Shown: positions 25,774-34,687, numbered from the stretch's first letter. The stretch: DNA of 54,970 nucleotides from Isoptericola halotolerans (GCF_003003075.1 NZ_PVTX01000016.1:1-54970), one strand, 5' to 3'. Numbers and translations: made by a program. The notes: generated by a model not told the origin, from the sequence alone.

Positions 25774-26544
25774 TCAGCTCGCGCGCCGCCGGGCCAGCTG
25801 GGCCTCGCGCATGTGCGGGCGCCGGTCGGGGACGACCGCGTCGAAGGTCTGGTCGACCGTCTTGCAGGCGTCCTGCCCGAGGCCGGGTCCGGAGGCGAGC
25901 TGCGTCATGACCTGGGCGGCCGTCTGCCGCAGCCCGGCGCCGGTGGCGCCGGCCTGCTGCACCAGCATGGCCTCGGCCGCGTCCTCGTCGAGGCCGTGCA
26001 CCGCCATGAGCACCCCCTTGGTGCGCTCGATGGCGGCAGCGGACACGTAGGCCGCGTCGATGGCCCGCTTCACCTGCTGCTCGACGGCCTGCTTGCGCAC
26101 CGGGGTGATGTCGACGATGTACCCGACGACCTGCTCGCCGCCGGTCTCGCGCGAGCGCCGCGCCTGGCCGGTGACCACGAGGTCCCGGGTGCGGCCGTGC
26201 GCGTCGACGATGCGGTGCGAGCAGGCGAACGCGCGTCCTGAGCGCAGGGCCGCCAGCGACTCCTTCACCAGCCGCTCCCGCTCGTCGGAGTGCTGGTGGC
26301 GACGCAGCACGTCGGGGTCGGGCGAGACCTCGTCGGCCTCGTACCCGTGGATCGTGGTGACCTCTTCGGACCACCACCACCGACCCGTCTCCAGGTCGAC
26401 GCTGTAGCGCCCGACGAGCACCCCCGTGCCCACCGCGAGCGTGCTCGCCAGCTCCTCGGCGGTCACCGGCCCCGCCTGGTCCGGGTGCGGGGCGACGAAG
26501 GGATCGGTCGCGGTGGTCGTCAGCGGTTCCGTGGTCTGTGCCAT
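25774..26544 (-). CDS. PAS-ANTAR regulator
   Basis: 256 residues: a PAS-fold domain (about 45-150; RWWWSEEVTTIHGYEADEV) and an ANTAR domain (about 160-225; AAAIERTKGVLMAVHGLDED), with a basic C-terminal tail. ATG 26544 is chosen because GGAG lies eight bases upstream. It is divergent from the related gene at 26729, with a promoter (TTGGCG, 18 bases, TAGCGT) in the 184-base intergenic region. It is more diverged than the other two PAS-ANTAR proteins here. Confidence 0.85.
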   Translation of the reverse strand: MAQTTEPLTTTATDPFVAPHPDQAGPVTAEELASTLAVGTGVLVGRYSVDLETGRWWWSEEVTTIHGYEADEVSPDPDVLRRHQHSDERERLVKESLAALRSGRAFACSHRIVDAHGRTRDLVVTGQARRSRETGGEQVVGYIVDITPVRKQAVEQQVKRAIDAAYVSAAAIERTKGVLMAVHGLDEDAAEAMLVQQAGATGAGLRQTAAQVMTQLASGPGLGQDACKTVDQTFDAVVPDRRPHMREAQLARRRAS

Positions 26545-26596
26545 GGTCAGTCTCCGTCCGGACGAAGTCCGAAGCCGCTCCTTGACCTCGCTCGCC

Positions 26597-26626
26597 ACGC
26601 TAGCCCCGGCCCGGCGACCGCGCCAA
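26597..26626 (-). promoter_or_regulatory. Candidate promoter of the minus-strand PAS-ANTAR gene
   Basis: On the minus strand TTGGCG (26621-26626) and TAGCGT (26597-26602) are 18 bases apart. The expected start gives a leader of about 45 bases before ATG 26544. Confidence 0.5.
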
Positions 26627-26652
26627 CCGACGACCTCGCGCCGCGTCCGATG

Positions 26653-26681
26653 TTGTCGCGCCGGGCTGCGGGGCGTAGCGT
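26653..26681 (+). promoter_or_regulatory. Candidate promoter of the plus-strand PAS-ANTAR gene
   Basis: TTGTCG (26653-26658) and TAGCGT (26676-26681) are 17 bases apart. The same -10 hexamer occurs in the opposing promoter, suggesting both divergent ANTAR genes use the same sigma factor. Confidence 0.5.
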
Positions 26682-26728
26682 CGAAGTGCGGTCATGAAGC
26701 GGCCACCACCCTGCCTCCTGGAGTGAAG

Positions 26729-27394
26729 ATGACGACGGTCCCGGACGACGAGACACTGGCGAAGGTGCTGTCCCGAGGAGACCAGGCCTCGGTCGGAGAG
26801 TTCCGCGTCACGGTCGCCACCGACGAGTGGTGGTGGTCCGACGTGGTCTACGAGATGCACGGGTTCGCGCCGGGAGAGGTGGTGCCGACGAGCGACCTCG
26901 TCCTGGCGCACAGCCACCCCGACGACCGCCAGCACGCGCAGGCGGTTCTCGACGAGGCACGGTGCAGCGAGGAGCCGTTCGCGATGATCCACCGCATCGT
27001 GGACGCCCAGGGCGAGGGCCACGTCGTCGCCACGGTCGGCAGGGGGCGGTGCGACGACGACGGCACGGTGACGGAGGTCACCGGCTACCTGCTGGACCTG
27101 ACGACGAGCGTGCGCCACCTGGCCTCGGAGGAGGCCAACGCCTCCATCCAGGCCGCGGCCCGCAGCCGACGCGACATCGAGCAGGCCAAGGGCGTCCTCA
27201 TGATGGTCCTCGGGGTCGACGACGACGGCGCGTTCCAGATCCTGCGCCGGCTCTCCAACGACACCAACACCCCGCTCAGGGTGCTGGCCGGCTGGTTGAT
27301 GACCAGCGCGCGCGAGGCCGAGACGCCGTCGCGCGACGCGGTCCTGGCCTTCCTTCGGGGCCTGGAGGAACACGGCGCCGTGGAGTCGCGATGA
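26729..27394 (+). CDS. PAS-ANTAR regulator
   Basis: 221 residues: PAS-fold domain (about 20-120; EWWWSDVVYEMHGFAPGEV) and ANTAR domain (about 135-195; RRDIEQAKGVLMMVLGVDDD). A close paralogue of the protein at 22766; the shared PAS core differs at only a few positions. ATG 26729 follows CTGGAGTGAAG. The stop overlaps the ATG of the DUF2231-like membrane gene by four bases, so that protein is probably co-expressed and may be part of the response. Confidence 0.88.
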   Translation: MTTVPDDETLAKVLSRGDQASVGEFRVTVATDEWWWSDVVYEMHGFAPGEVVPTSDLVLAHSHPDDRQHAQAVLDEARCSEEPFAMIHRIVDAQGEGHVVATVGRGRCDDDGTVTEVTGYLLDLTTSVRHLASEEANASIQAAARSRRDIEQAKGVLMMVLGVDDDGAFQILRRLSNDTNTPLRVLAGWLMTSAREAETPSRDAVLAFLRGLEEHGAVESR

Positions 27395-27933
27395 CCGGCG
27401 GACGGCGCGGACCGCTGACCGGCGTGCTCGAGCGGCTGGAGCGCAGCGAGTCGGCCGACGGGCTGTCCGGCGTCGTGCTGCGGGCCGCGCGCCAGGTGAC
27501 ACCGACCGCCGGGCCGCTCTACGACGAGCTGCGCGGACGGTCGCTGGGCCATCCGCTGCACGCTGCCCTGACCGACCTCCCCGTCGGCCTGTGGGTCGGC
27601 GCGGCGCTCCTGGACCTCACGCGCCCGCCGGGCCACGCGACAGCCGCACGGCGGCTCGTCGGGCTGGGCGTGCTGAGCACCGTTCCCACGGTGGTCACGG
27701 GGCTGACCGACTACCGCGCGCTGACCCGGTCCGCACGACGCGTCGCGGCCGTCCACGCCACGACGAACGGCGTGGGCAACGCCCTGATGGTCTCGTCCTG
27801 GGTCGCACGCCGCTCCGGGCGCCAGCGCACGGGTGTCCTGCTCTCGACCGCCGGCCTCGCGGCCGCCGGGCTCGGAGCCCTGCTCGGCGGCCACGTCGCG
27901 CTGGGCATGAAGGAGCCCGCCGAGCTGCCCTGA
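27391..27933 (+). CDS. DUF2231-like integral membrane protein
   Basis: 180 residues with about four hydrophobic segments. GHPLHAALTDLPVGLWVGAA (about residues 53-72) and VTGLTDYRAL, followed by AVHATTNGVGNAL, are the conserved parts of DUF2231. The His residues recall haem or metal coordination, but function is not established. The ATG overlaps the PAS-ANTAR stop by four bases. 146 bases separate it from the glycan operon. Confidence 0.8.
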   Translation: MTGGRRGPLTGVLERLERSESADGLSGVVLRAARQVTPTAGPLYDELRGRSLGHPLHAALTDLPVGLWVGAALLDLTRPPGHATAARRLVGLGVLSTVPTVVTGLTDYRALTRSARRVAAVHATTNGVGNALMVSSWVARRSGRQRTGVLLSTAGLAAAGLGALLGGHVALGMKEPAELP

Positions 27934-27970
27934 CGGACGTCGCCGGACGCAGGAGCGGTTCGTCTTGCGA

Positions 27971-27982
27971 AGAAGCGCTTCT
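27971..27982. promoter_or_regulatory. Palindrome, possible LacI-type operator upstream of the glycan operon
   Basis: AGAAGCGCTTCT is a perfect 12-bp palindrome 98 bases before the carbamoyltransferase start. Its GAAGCGCTTC core is the common LacI-family half-site arrangement. Binding is inference. Confidence 0.35.
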
Positions 27983-28079
27983 CGGGGTGACGGTGTGGAC
28001 GGGTTGCAGCAGCGACGACCCGTCGACCGTCGGACGGCTTCGGTGAGCCTGTCCGACCCTGTCGGAAGGTGCGTCGGTC

Positions 28080-29750
28080 ATGCGCGTCCTCGGCGTCAAT
28101 GCCCTCTTCCACGACCCCGCCGCCGCCCTCGTGGTGGACGGCACCGTCGTCGCCGCCGCGGAGGAGGAACGCTTCTCGCGGCGCAAGCACGGCAAGCGCC
28201 CGGTGCCCTTCGCGGCGTGGGAGCTGCCGGAGCGGGCCGCGGCCTGGTGCCTCGAGGTGGGCGGCCTCCGGCCGGCCGACCTCGACGCGGTGGCGTACTC
28301 GTTCGACCCGGCGCTCGCCAAGCCGGCGGAGGAGATGGGTCTGGACGACCCGTGGGACTGGCTGCGCGTGCGCTACGCGGAACGGGCACCCGAGTTCCTC
28401 GCCGCGGCGCTGCCGGGCCTCTCCCCCGCGGCGGTGCGCTTCGTCCCGCACGAGGTCGCCCACGCGGCCTCCGCGGCACTCGCGGCGCCGTTCCCCGTCT
28501 CCAGCGTGCTCTCCCTCGACGGCCGCGGCGAGCGGTCCTCCCACCTCGCCGGGCGCTACGATCACGGCCGCCTGGAGGTCCTCGCCAGCCAGGAGCTCCC
28601 CCACTCGCTCGGGCTGGTGTACGAGTCGCTGACCGAGCACCTCGGGTTCCTGCGCTCCAGCGACGAGTACAAGGTCATGGCGCTCGCCTCCTACGGCCGG
28701 CCCCGGTTCCTGGCGGAGATCCGCGAGGTGGTGCGTCCCACCGGTGACGGCGGCTTCGTCGCCGAGCCGCCGGACTGGAGCCGTTGGGCCCCGCCGGCCG
28801 CCGAGGCCGGCGCCGGTGACGCCCGGCACGGTGGGATGACCCGCGACCAGGCGGACCTCGCGGCCTCGGTGCAGGCCCGCCTGGAAGAGGTCCTCGTCGA
28901 GCTCGCCACGTGGCTGCACGGGCAGACCGGTGACCGGGTCCTGACGATGGCGGGCGGGACCGCGCTCAACTGCGTCGCCAACTCCCGCGTGTGGCGCGAC
29001 AGCCCCTTCGACGAGGTGTGGGTGCAGCCGGCCGCCGGCGACTCCGGCACAGCGATCGGCGCGGCCCTGCAGCTCACGGCCGAGGCGGGCGAGACCGTCG
29101 AGCCCCTGACGTCGGCCGCGCTCGGCCGGTCCTGGGACGACGACGAGCTGGCGGCCTGGTTGCGGGCGGCCCGCATCCCCTTCTCCACCCCGGCCGACCT
29201 GCCCGGCGAGGTCGCCGACGTGCTCGCGGCCGACGGTGTCGTCGGATGGTTCGACGGCCGGGCGGAGATGGGCCCGCGTGCCCTCGGCCAGCGGTCGTTG
29301 CTCGCGCACCCGGGCAGGGCCGACAACGTGGAACGACTCAACGACGTCAAGGGCCGCGAGCAGTTCCGGCCCGTGGCACCGATGGTCCTCCTCGAGGACG
29401 CCCCCGAGATCTTCGCCGGCGGCCCGATCCCCAGCCCCTACATGCTGTTCGTCCACGACGTCGCCCCGGCGTGGCGCGAGCGCATCCCTGCCGTGGTCCA
29501 CGTCGACGGCACGGCACGGATCCAGACGGTCGACGACGGGATGCCCCGGCTGCAGGCCATGATCCGCGCCTTCAAGGACCGCACCGGGCTGCCCGTCGTG
29601 GTCAACACCAGCCTCAACACGGCCGGTCGCCCGATCGTCGACGACCCACGCGACGCGCTCGAGCTGTTCGGCTCGGCACCGGTCGACGCTCTCGTCATGG
29701 GGCCGCACCTCGTGCGCCGTGGAGACCTGACGGACGGAGGACGCTCGTGA
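28080..29750 (+). CDS. Carbamoyltransferase of the NodU/CmcH family
   Basis: 556 residues. It transfers the carbamoyl group of carbamoyl phosphate, via carbamoyl-AMP, to a hydroxyl of a sugar or natural product. The N-terminal TsaD/Kae1-like domain begins GVNALFHDPAAALVVDG, then AAAEEERFSRRKH and a metal-binding VPHEVAHAAS segment. The C-terminal YrdC-like domain contains GWFDGRAEMGPRALGQRS and PVVVNTSLNTAGRPIV. GGAAGG lies about ten bases before ATG 28080. First of nine genes with no gaps, so the acceptor is probably the glycan built by them. Confidence 0.93.
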   Translation: MRVLGVNALFHDPAAALVVDGTVVAAAEEERFSRRKHGKRPVPFAAWELPERAAAWCLEVGGLRPADLDAVAYSFDPALAKPAEEMGLDDPWDWLRVRYAERAPEFLAAALPGLSPAAVRFVPHEVAHAASAALAAPFPVSSVLSLDGRGERSSHLAGRYDHGRLEVLASQELPHSLGLVYESLTEHLGFLRSSDEYKVMALASYGRPRFLAEIREVVRPTGDGGFVAEPPDWSRWAPPAAEAGAGDARHGGMTRDQADLAASVQARLEEVLVELATWLHGQTGDRVLTMAGGTALNCVANSRVWRDSPFDEVWVQPAAGDSGTAIGAALQLTAEAGETVEPLTSAALGRSWDDDELAAWLRAARIPFSTPADLPGEVADVLAADGVVGWFDGRAEMGPRALGQRSLLAHPGRADNVERLNDVKGREQFRPVAPMVLLEDAPEIFAGGPIPSPYMLFVHDVAPAWRERIPAVVHVDGTARIQTVDDGMPRLQAMIRAFKDRTGLPVVVNTSLNTAGRPIVDDPRDALELFGSAPVDALVMGPHLVRRGDLTDGGRS

Positions 29751-31387
29751 CGGCGACCACCCCGGAGACGTCGCACCCGACCCTCGACACCTGGGCCGTC
29801 GTCGTCCCCACGGTCGGGCGACCCTCGCTCCGCCTGCTCCTGGACTCGCTCGTCGCGACCCTGCCCCTCGGATCCGGCTCCGAGCCCTCCCCGCTGCCCG
29901 AGGTCGTGGTGGTCGACGACCGGCCCGTCCCGGCCTCGCCGCAGCCGGCGGAGGTCCCCCCACCGCTCGACCTCGGCCAGGCCGGCGCGCGGCTCCACAC
30001 CGAGGTCGTCCGCACGGGCGGCCGCGGCCCGGCGGCGGCCCGCAACGCCGGCTGGCGTTCGACGCGAGCCACGTGGGTCGTGTTCCTCGACGACGACGTG
30101 GAGGTACCCCGCCACTGGGCCGCCGGGCTCGCCTCGGACCTCGCGGCGGCCGGGCCCGGCGTCGGCGGCGTGCAGGGCAACCTCGACGTCCCGCTCCCTG
30201 AGAGCCGTCGCCCGACCGACGCCGAGCGCAACACCGCTGCCCTCGAGGGGGCGGCGTGGGCGACGGCGGACATGGCCTACCGCCGACGCGCGCTGGAGGA
30301 CGTCGGCGGCTTCGACGAGCGCTTCCCGCGGGCCTACCGGGAGGACGCCGACCTGGCACTGCGCGTGCGTGACGCCGGGTGGCGGCTGGTGCGCGGGGTG
30401 CGCCGTACCACGCACCCCCCACGGCCCTCGGACGGTGCCGCCAGCCTGCGGGCTCAGGTCGGTGCCCGCGACGACGCCCTCATGCGGGCGCTGCACGGCC
30501 GCCGCTGGCGCGAGCGGGCGGCCACCGGCTCCGGTCGTCTCCCGTGGCACGTGGCGACGGTCGGGACCGCCGCGCTGGCCGTCACCGCCGCAGCGGCCGG
30601 CCGGCGCCGCACGGCAGCCGTCGGGGCGGGCGTGTGGGCGGGGCTGACGGCGGACTTCCTGGCCCGGCGTCTCGTCCCGGGGCCCCGCCCGGGCGACCGC
30701 GGCTTCGGCACGGAGGTGTGGCGCATGGCGTGGACCAGCGTCGCGATCCCGTTCGCCGCGGTGGGCCACCGGGCTGCCGGCTCCCTCGCGCGACGCGGCG
30801 GCGTCGAACCGTGGCCGCCCCCGATCAGCGCCGTGCTGCTGGACCGGGACGGCACGCTCGTGCACGACGTGCCCTACAACGGGGACCCCACACGGGTGGA
30901 GCCGCTCGAGGACGTCCTCGACCAGCTCGACGTCCTCCGGGCTCGCGGTGTCCGCCTCGGCGTCGTCAGCAACCAGTCGGGGGTGGCGCGCGGTGTGCTC
31001 ACCCGTGCCCAGGTGCAGGCGGTGAACGACCACGTGGAGAAGCTGCTGGGACCGTTCGACACCTGGCAGGTGTGCGTGCACGCCCCCCAGGACGGTTGCT
31101 GGTGCCGCAAGCCCGCCCCCGGCCTCGTGCAGGCCGCGGCCACCGCCCTCGGCGTCGAGCCCTGGCGCTGCGCCGTGGTGGGCGACATCGGCTCGGACGT
31201 CGCCGCCGGCATCGCCGCGGGTGCCGAGACGGTCCTGGTCCCCACCGCCGTGACCCGACGCGACGAGGTGGACGACGCACCCGTCGTGGCACCGGACCTG
31301 GCCGCCGCGGTGCGCTATCTCGAACCCCGGTTGTCGACGTCGGGGACCAGCCGCCGGACGTCTGCCGGCCAGGAGGGTGCCCGATGA
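29747..31387 (+). CDS. GT2 glycosyltransferase fused to a GmhB-type HAD phosphatase
   Basis: 546 residues. Residues 15-240 are a GT-A glycosyltransferase (VVVPTVGRP, AARNAGWRS, metal-binding LDDDVEV at 114-120, GGFDERFPRAYREDADL). A hydrophobic stretch (about 268-345) may associate with the membrane. Residues 360-525 are a HAD-IIIA phosphatase: LDRDGTLVHD at 365-374, SNQSG, and CWCRKPAPG at 451-459 with the zinc-type Cys of D,D-heptose-1,7-bisphosphate phosphatase. This one protein would dephosphorylate the heptose intermediate and transfer a sugar. GTG 29747 overlaps the upstream stop (GTGA). Confidence 0.88.
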   Translation: MTATTPETSHPTLDTWAVVVPTVGRPSLRLLLDSLVATLPLGSGSEPSPLPEVVVVDDRPVPASPQPAEVPPPLDLGQAGARLHTEVVRTGGRGPAAARNAGWRSTRATWVVFLDDDVEVPRHWAAGLASDLAAAGPGVGGVQGNLDVPLPESRRPTDAERNTAALEGAAWATADMAYRRRALEDVGGFDERFPRAYREDADLALRVRDAGWRLVRGVRRTTHPPRPSDGAASLRAQVGARDDALMRALHGRRWRERAATGSGRLPWHVATVGTAALAVTAAAAGRRRTAAVGAGVWAGLTADFLARRLVPGPRPGDRGFGTEVWRMAWTSVAIPFAAVGHRAAGSLARRGGVEPWPPPISAVLLDRDGTLVHDVPYNGDPTRVEPLEDVLDQLDVLRARGVRLGVVSNQSGVARGVLTRAQVQAVNDHVEKLLGPFDTWQVCVHAPQDGCWCRKPAPGLVQAAATALGVEPWRCAVVGDIGSDVAAGIAAGAETVLVPTAVTRRDEVDDAPVVAPDLAAAVRYLEPRLSTSGTSRRTSAGQEGAR

Positions 31388-32415
31388 GCGCCGACGTGCT
31401 GGCGGTCCGCCTCGACAACCTGGGCGACGTGCTGCTGACCGGTCCGGCGGTCCGGGCGCTGGCTCACGGGGCGGCGGACCGCGGCGGCGCCGTCGACCTG
31501 CTCACCTCCCCCGCCTCCCGCGCGGCCGGCGAGCTCCTGCCGGGCGTCCGGTCCGTGCTGGCGTTCGACGCGCCGTGGTCCGGGTTCGACCCTCCCGACG
31601 CCGACGCGCAGACGCTGCAGGCGCTCGTCACGACGCTGGCCGAGCGGCGGTACGCCGAAGCGGTCGTGTTCACCTCCTTCCACCAGAGCCCGCTGCTGAT
31701 GGCGTTGCTCGCCCGGTGGGCCGGCATCCCCCGGGTGAGCGCGACGAGCGTCGACTACCCGGGCTCGCTGCTCGACTTGCGGCACCACCGCCCCGACGGG
31801 CTGCACGAGGTCGAGGCGGCGTCGGACCTCGCCCGCGCGGCCGGCTTCCCGCCCCCGCCGGACGACGACGGCCGCCTGCGGGTCGACGTCCCGTCGGCCG
31901 AGACCCGCCGCCCCGACGCCTACGTCGTCGTCCACCCCGGGGCCTCGGTGCCTGCGCGCGCCCCGGCGCCGGACCACGCCCGCGAGATCGTGGCCGAGCT
32001 GGTCCGTCGCGGCCGCAGGGTCGTGGTCACCGGCTCGCCCGCCGAGGCAGAGCTGGCGGTCCACGTCGCGGCCGGCCGCGCGCAGGTGCTCGCCGGGAGC
32101 ACCGACCTGGGCGCTCTGGCAACGGTCCTGGCGGGTGCGGGATGCGTCGTGGCGGGCAACACCGGACCCGCGCACCTCGCCGCCGCCGTCGGCACCCCGG
32201 TGGTCTCCCTGTTCTCCCCGGTGGTTCCCGCCGAGCGGTGGGCCCCGTGGGGCGTCCCGTCCCTGCTGCTGGGCGACCAGCACGCGGCGTGCGGCGGCAC
32301 ACGCGCCCGCGAGTGCCCGGTGCCCGGGCACCCGTGCCTGTCGTCCGTGGCTCCGGCCCTGGTGGCCGACGCCGTCGAGCGGCTCGCTCCCGTGCCCGCG
32401 GAGGTGGTCGCATGA
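31384..32415 (+). CDS. Family 9 glycosyltransferase (heptosyltransferase-like)
   Basis: 343 residues with the two Rossmann halves of ADP-heptose:LPS heptosyltransferases. The N-terminal RLDNLGDVLLTGPAVRAL holds the Asp of the family. The C-terminal nucleotide-sugar part reads VVHPGASVPARAPAP, VVTGSPAEAELA, then AGNTGPAHLAAAVGTPVVSL. Four-base overlaps join it to both neighbours. With the heptose enzymes encoded on either side, ADP-heptose is the likely donor. The N-terminal half is also close to GT9 proteins of unknown donor, so this is inference. Confidence 0.88.
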   Translation: MSADVLAVRLDNLGDVLLTGPAVRALAHGAADRGGAVDLLTSPASRAAGELLPGVRSVLAFDAPWSGFDPPDADAQTLQALVTTLAERRYAEAVVFTSFHQSPLLMALLARWAGIPRVSATSVDYPGSLLDLRHHRPDGLHEVEAASDLARAAGFPPPPDDDGRLRVDVPSAETRRPDAYVVVHPGASVPARAPAPDHAREIVAELVRRGRRVVVTGSPAEAELAVHVAAGRAQVLAGSTDLGALATVLAGAGCVVAGNTGPAHLAAAVGTPVVSLFSPVVPAERWAPWGVPSLLLGDQHAACGGTRARECPVPGHPCLSSVAPALVADAVERLAPVPAEVVA

Positions 32416-33410
32416 GGGTCCTCGTCTGGCACGTGCACGGCTCGTGGACCACCTCGTTCGTCGCGGGCCCCCACGAGTACGTCGTCCCCGTGGTCCCGGA
32501 GCGCGGGCCGGACGGCCGTGGCCGGGCACGCACCTGGGACTGGCCGGGCTCGGTCGGCGAGGCCGACCCCGCCGAGCTGGCGAGGCTCGCCGCGGACGGC
32601 GGGATCGACGTCGTGGTCCTCCAGCGGCCCGAGGAACCGGAGCTGCTGCACCGGTGGACCGGGCTCGTCGCCGGCCGCGACGTGCCGGCCGTCTACCTCG
32701 AGCACAACGCCCCGACGGGACCGGCGGCGGCCACCCGCCACCCGCTGGCGGACCTCGACGTCGTCGCCGACGGCACGGTGCCCGTCGTTCACGTCACGGC
32801 GTACAACGCCCTGATGTGGGACACCGGCGACGCACGGACGCTGGTGGTGGACCACGGCATCCCGGACCCCGGCCACCGGAGTACCGGCGAGCTGGACACG
32901 ATCGCCGCCGTCGTGAACGAACCCGTCCGCCGATGGCGGGTGGCCGGCACCGACGTGCTGCTCGAGGTCGCTCGGCACGTCCCGGTGGACGTCTACGGCA
33001 TGGGCGTCACGGGACTCGGGAACCACCGTCCGCCGGTGCCCGGGGCTCCTCCTCTGAGGCTGTACGACGACGTCCCGCAGGCCGCGATGCACGACGCCCT
33101 CGCCCGGTCGCGCGCCTACCTGCACCCCTTCCGGTGGACCAGTCTCGGCCTCGCGCTGCTGGAGGCGATGGCTCTCGGCCTGCCGGTCCTCGCCCTGCCC
33201 ACCACGGAGGCCCCGGTCGCCGTGCCCCCCACCGCCGGGGTGCTCAGCTCCCGGCCCGAGACCCTCGTCGCGACCGCCCGCCGTTGGCTGGCCGAGCCCG
33301 ACGAGGCGCGCGAGCACGGCGCAGCAGCCCGCGCGCACGTCCTGCAGCACTACTCGCTCGACGCGTTCCTGCACCGCTGGGACGCCATCCTGACGGAGGT
33401 GACCTCATGA
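32412..33410 (+). CDS. GT4-like glycosyltransferase
   Basis: 332 residues. The C-terminal GT-B part is recognisable (RLYDDVPQAAMHDALARSRA, YLHPFRWTSLGLALLEAMAL). It keeps the Glu of the E-x7-E motif only in reduced form. The N-terminal half is short and atypical, with a WHVHGSWTTSFVAGPHEY opening that I have seen in actinobacterial glycan clusters. Donor unknown. ATG 32412 overlaps the GT9 stop by four bases, and its own stop overlaps the next glycosyltransferase. Confidence 0.82.
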   Translation: MRVLVWHVHGSWTTSFVAGPHEYVVPVVPERGPDGRGRARTWDWPGSVGEADPAELARLAADGGIDVVVLQRPEEPELLHRWTGLVAGRDVPAVYLEHNAPTGPAAATRHPLADLDVVADGTVPVVHVTAYNALMWDTGDARTLVVDHGIPDPGHRSTGELDTIAAVVNEPVRRWRVAGTDVLLEVARHVPVDVYGMGVTGLGNHRPPVPGAPPLRLYDDVPQAAMHDALARSRAYLHPFRWTSLGLALLEAMALGLPVLALPTTEAPVAVPPTAGVLSSRPETLVATARRWLAEPDEAREHGAAARAHVLQHYSLDAFLHRWDAILTEVTS

Positions 33411-34687
33411 AGATCGCGATGATCTCCGAGCACGCCAGCCCTCTCGCCGTGCTCGGCGGGCCGGACGCCGGCGGGCAGAACGTTCACGTGGCCTCGCTCG
33501 CCACCCGCCTGGGAGCCCAGGGCCACTCCGTGCAGGTGTACACCCGGCGCGACGACCCCGCGCTGCCGGAGCGCGTCCCCTTCGCCCCGGGCGTCGAGGT
33601 CGTGCACGTCGACGCGGGTCCGCCGGAGCCGCTGCCCAAGGACGACCTCCTGCCGTACATGGACGAGCTGGGCACCGACCTGCGCCGTCGATGGGACCGG
33701 TCCGTGCTGGGCTCCGGGCGCGATCCCGTGCCCGACGTCGTCCACGCGCACTTCTGGATGTCCGGGGTCGCGGGCCTCCAGTGCGCGCCCCCGCTCGGCA
33801 TCCCGCTCGTCCAGACCTTTCACGCGCTGGGCTCGGTCAAACGCCGGCACCAGGGCGTCCACGACACCAGTCCGCCCGAGCGGGTGGCCCGCGAACGATT
33901 GCTCTGCCGGGCCGTCGACGGCATCGTCGCCACCTGCCAGGACGAGGTGTCCGAGCTCGTGGCGCTCGGCGCCCCGCCGGAACGCGTGGAGGTGGTGCCC
34001 TGCGGCGTCGACGTCGACGCGTTCCAGCCGCCCGCCGCGCGTCGACGTCGGCGCCCCGGCGCTCCCCTGCGGCTGCTGTCCGTCGGCCGGCTCGTCGAGC
34101 GCAAAGGGGTCGACACCGTCATCGCGGCCCTGCCACTCCTGCCGTCCGCGCAACTCGTCGTCGCGGGCGGCCCCTCGGCCGACGACCTGGTCGACGACGC
34201 GGAGGCCTGCCGGCTGCGGGACGTCGCCCGCCGGCTGGGCGTCGAGGGCCGCGTCCGGTTCGTCGGCAGCGTGACGCAGGACGCCGTGCAGGACCTCATG
34301 CACACCTCCGACGTTGTCGTGTGCACGCCGTGGTACGAACCCTTCGGCATCGTGCCGCTCGAGGCGGCGGCCTGCGGACGCCCCGTCGTCGGCTCGGCCG
34401 TGGGCGGCCTCCTCGACTCGGTGGTGGACGGCCGCACCGGGCTCCTGGTCCCGCCGCGGGAACCGGAGGCCCTCGCCGACGCCCTCCGGGAGCTGGAGAG
34501 CGACCCCGCCGCCGGTGAGCGGATGGGCGCCACGGCCCGGGCCCGCGCCGAGCGCCTGTACGACTGGTCCACCGTCGCCGCACGGACCGTCGAGGCCTAC
34601 GGGACGGTCGTCGCCGACCGCCGGTCGGACGGTGCGGAGAGCGGCTCCGAGCAGCTCGGGGCGTCCCGGGCGGTGAACGACCGATGA
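33407..34687 (+). CDS. GT4-family glycosyltransferase (sucrose-synthase/MshA-like)
   Basis: 426 residues with a full GT-B fold. The acceptor half has GGPDAGGQNVHVASLATRLG and VVHAHFWMSGVAG. The donor half has LLSVGRLVERKGVDTVIAAL and TPWYEPFGIVPLEAAACGRP with the E-x7-E pair. The opening resembles MshA and sucrose-phosphate-synthase-type enzymes, but the operon context argues for a polysaccharide role. The C-terminal 20 residues look disordered. ATG 33407 overlaps the upstream stop. Confidence 0.9.
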   Translation: MKIAMISEHASPLAVLGGPDAGGQNVHVASLATRLGAQGHSVQVYTRRDDPALPERVPFAPGVEVVHVDAGPPEPLPKDDLLPYMDELGTDLRRRWDRSVLGSGRDPVPDVVHAHFWMSGVAGLQCAPPLGIPLVQTFHALGSVKRRHQGVHDTSPPERVARERLLCRAVDGIVATCQDEVSELVALGAPPERVEVVPCGVDVDAFQPPAARRRRRPGAPLRLLSVGRLVERKGVDTVIAALPLLPSAQLVVAGGPSADDLVDDAEACRLRDVARRLGVEGRVRFVGSVTQDAVQDLMHTSDVVVCTPWYEPFGIVPLEAAACGRPVVGSAVGGLLDSVVDGRTGLLVPPREPEALADALRELESDPAAGERMGATARARAERLYDWSTVAARTVEAYGTVVADRRSDGAESGSEQLGASRAVNDR

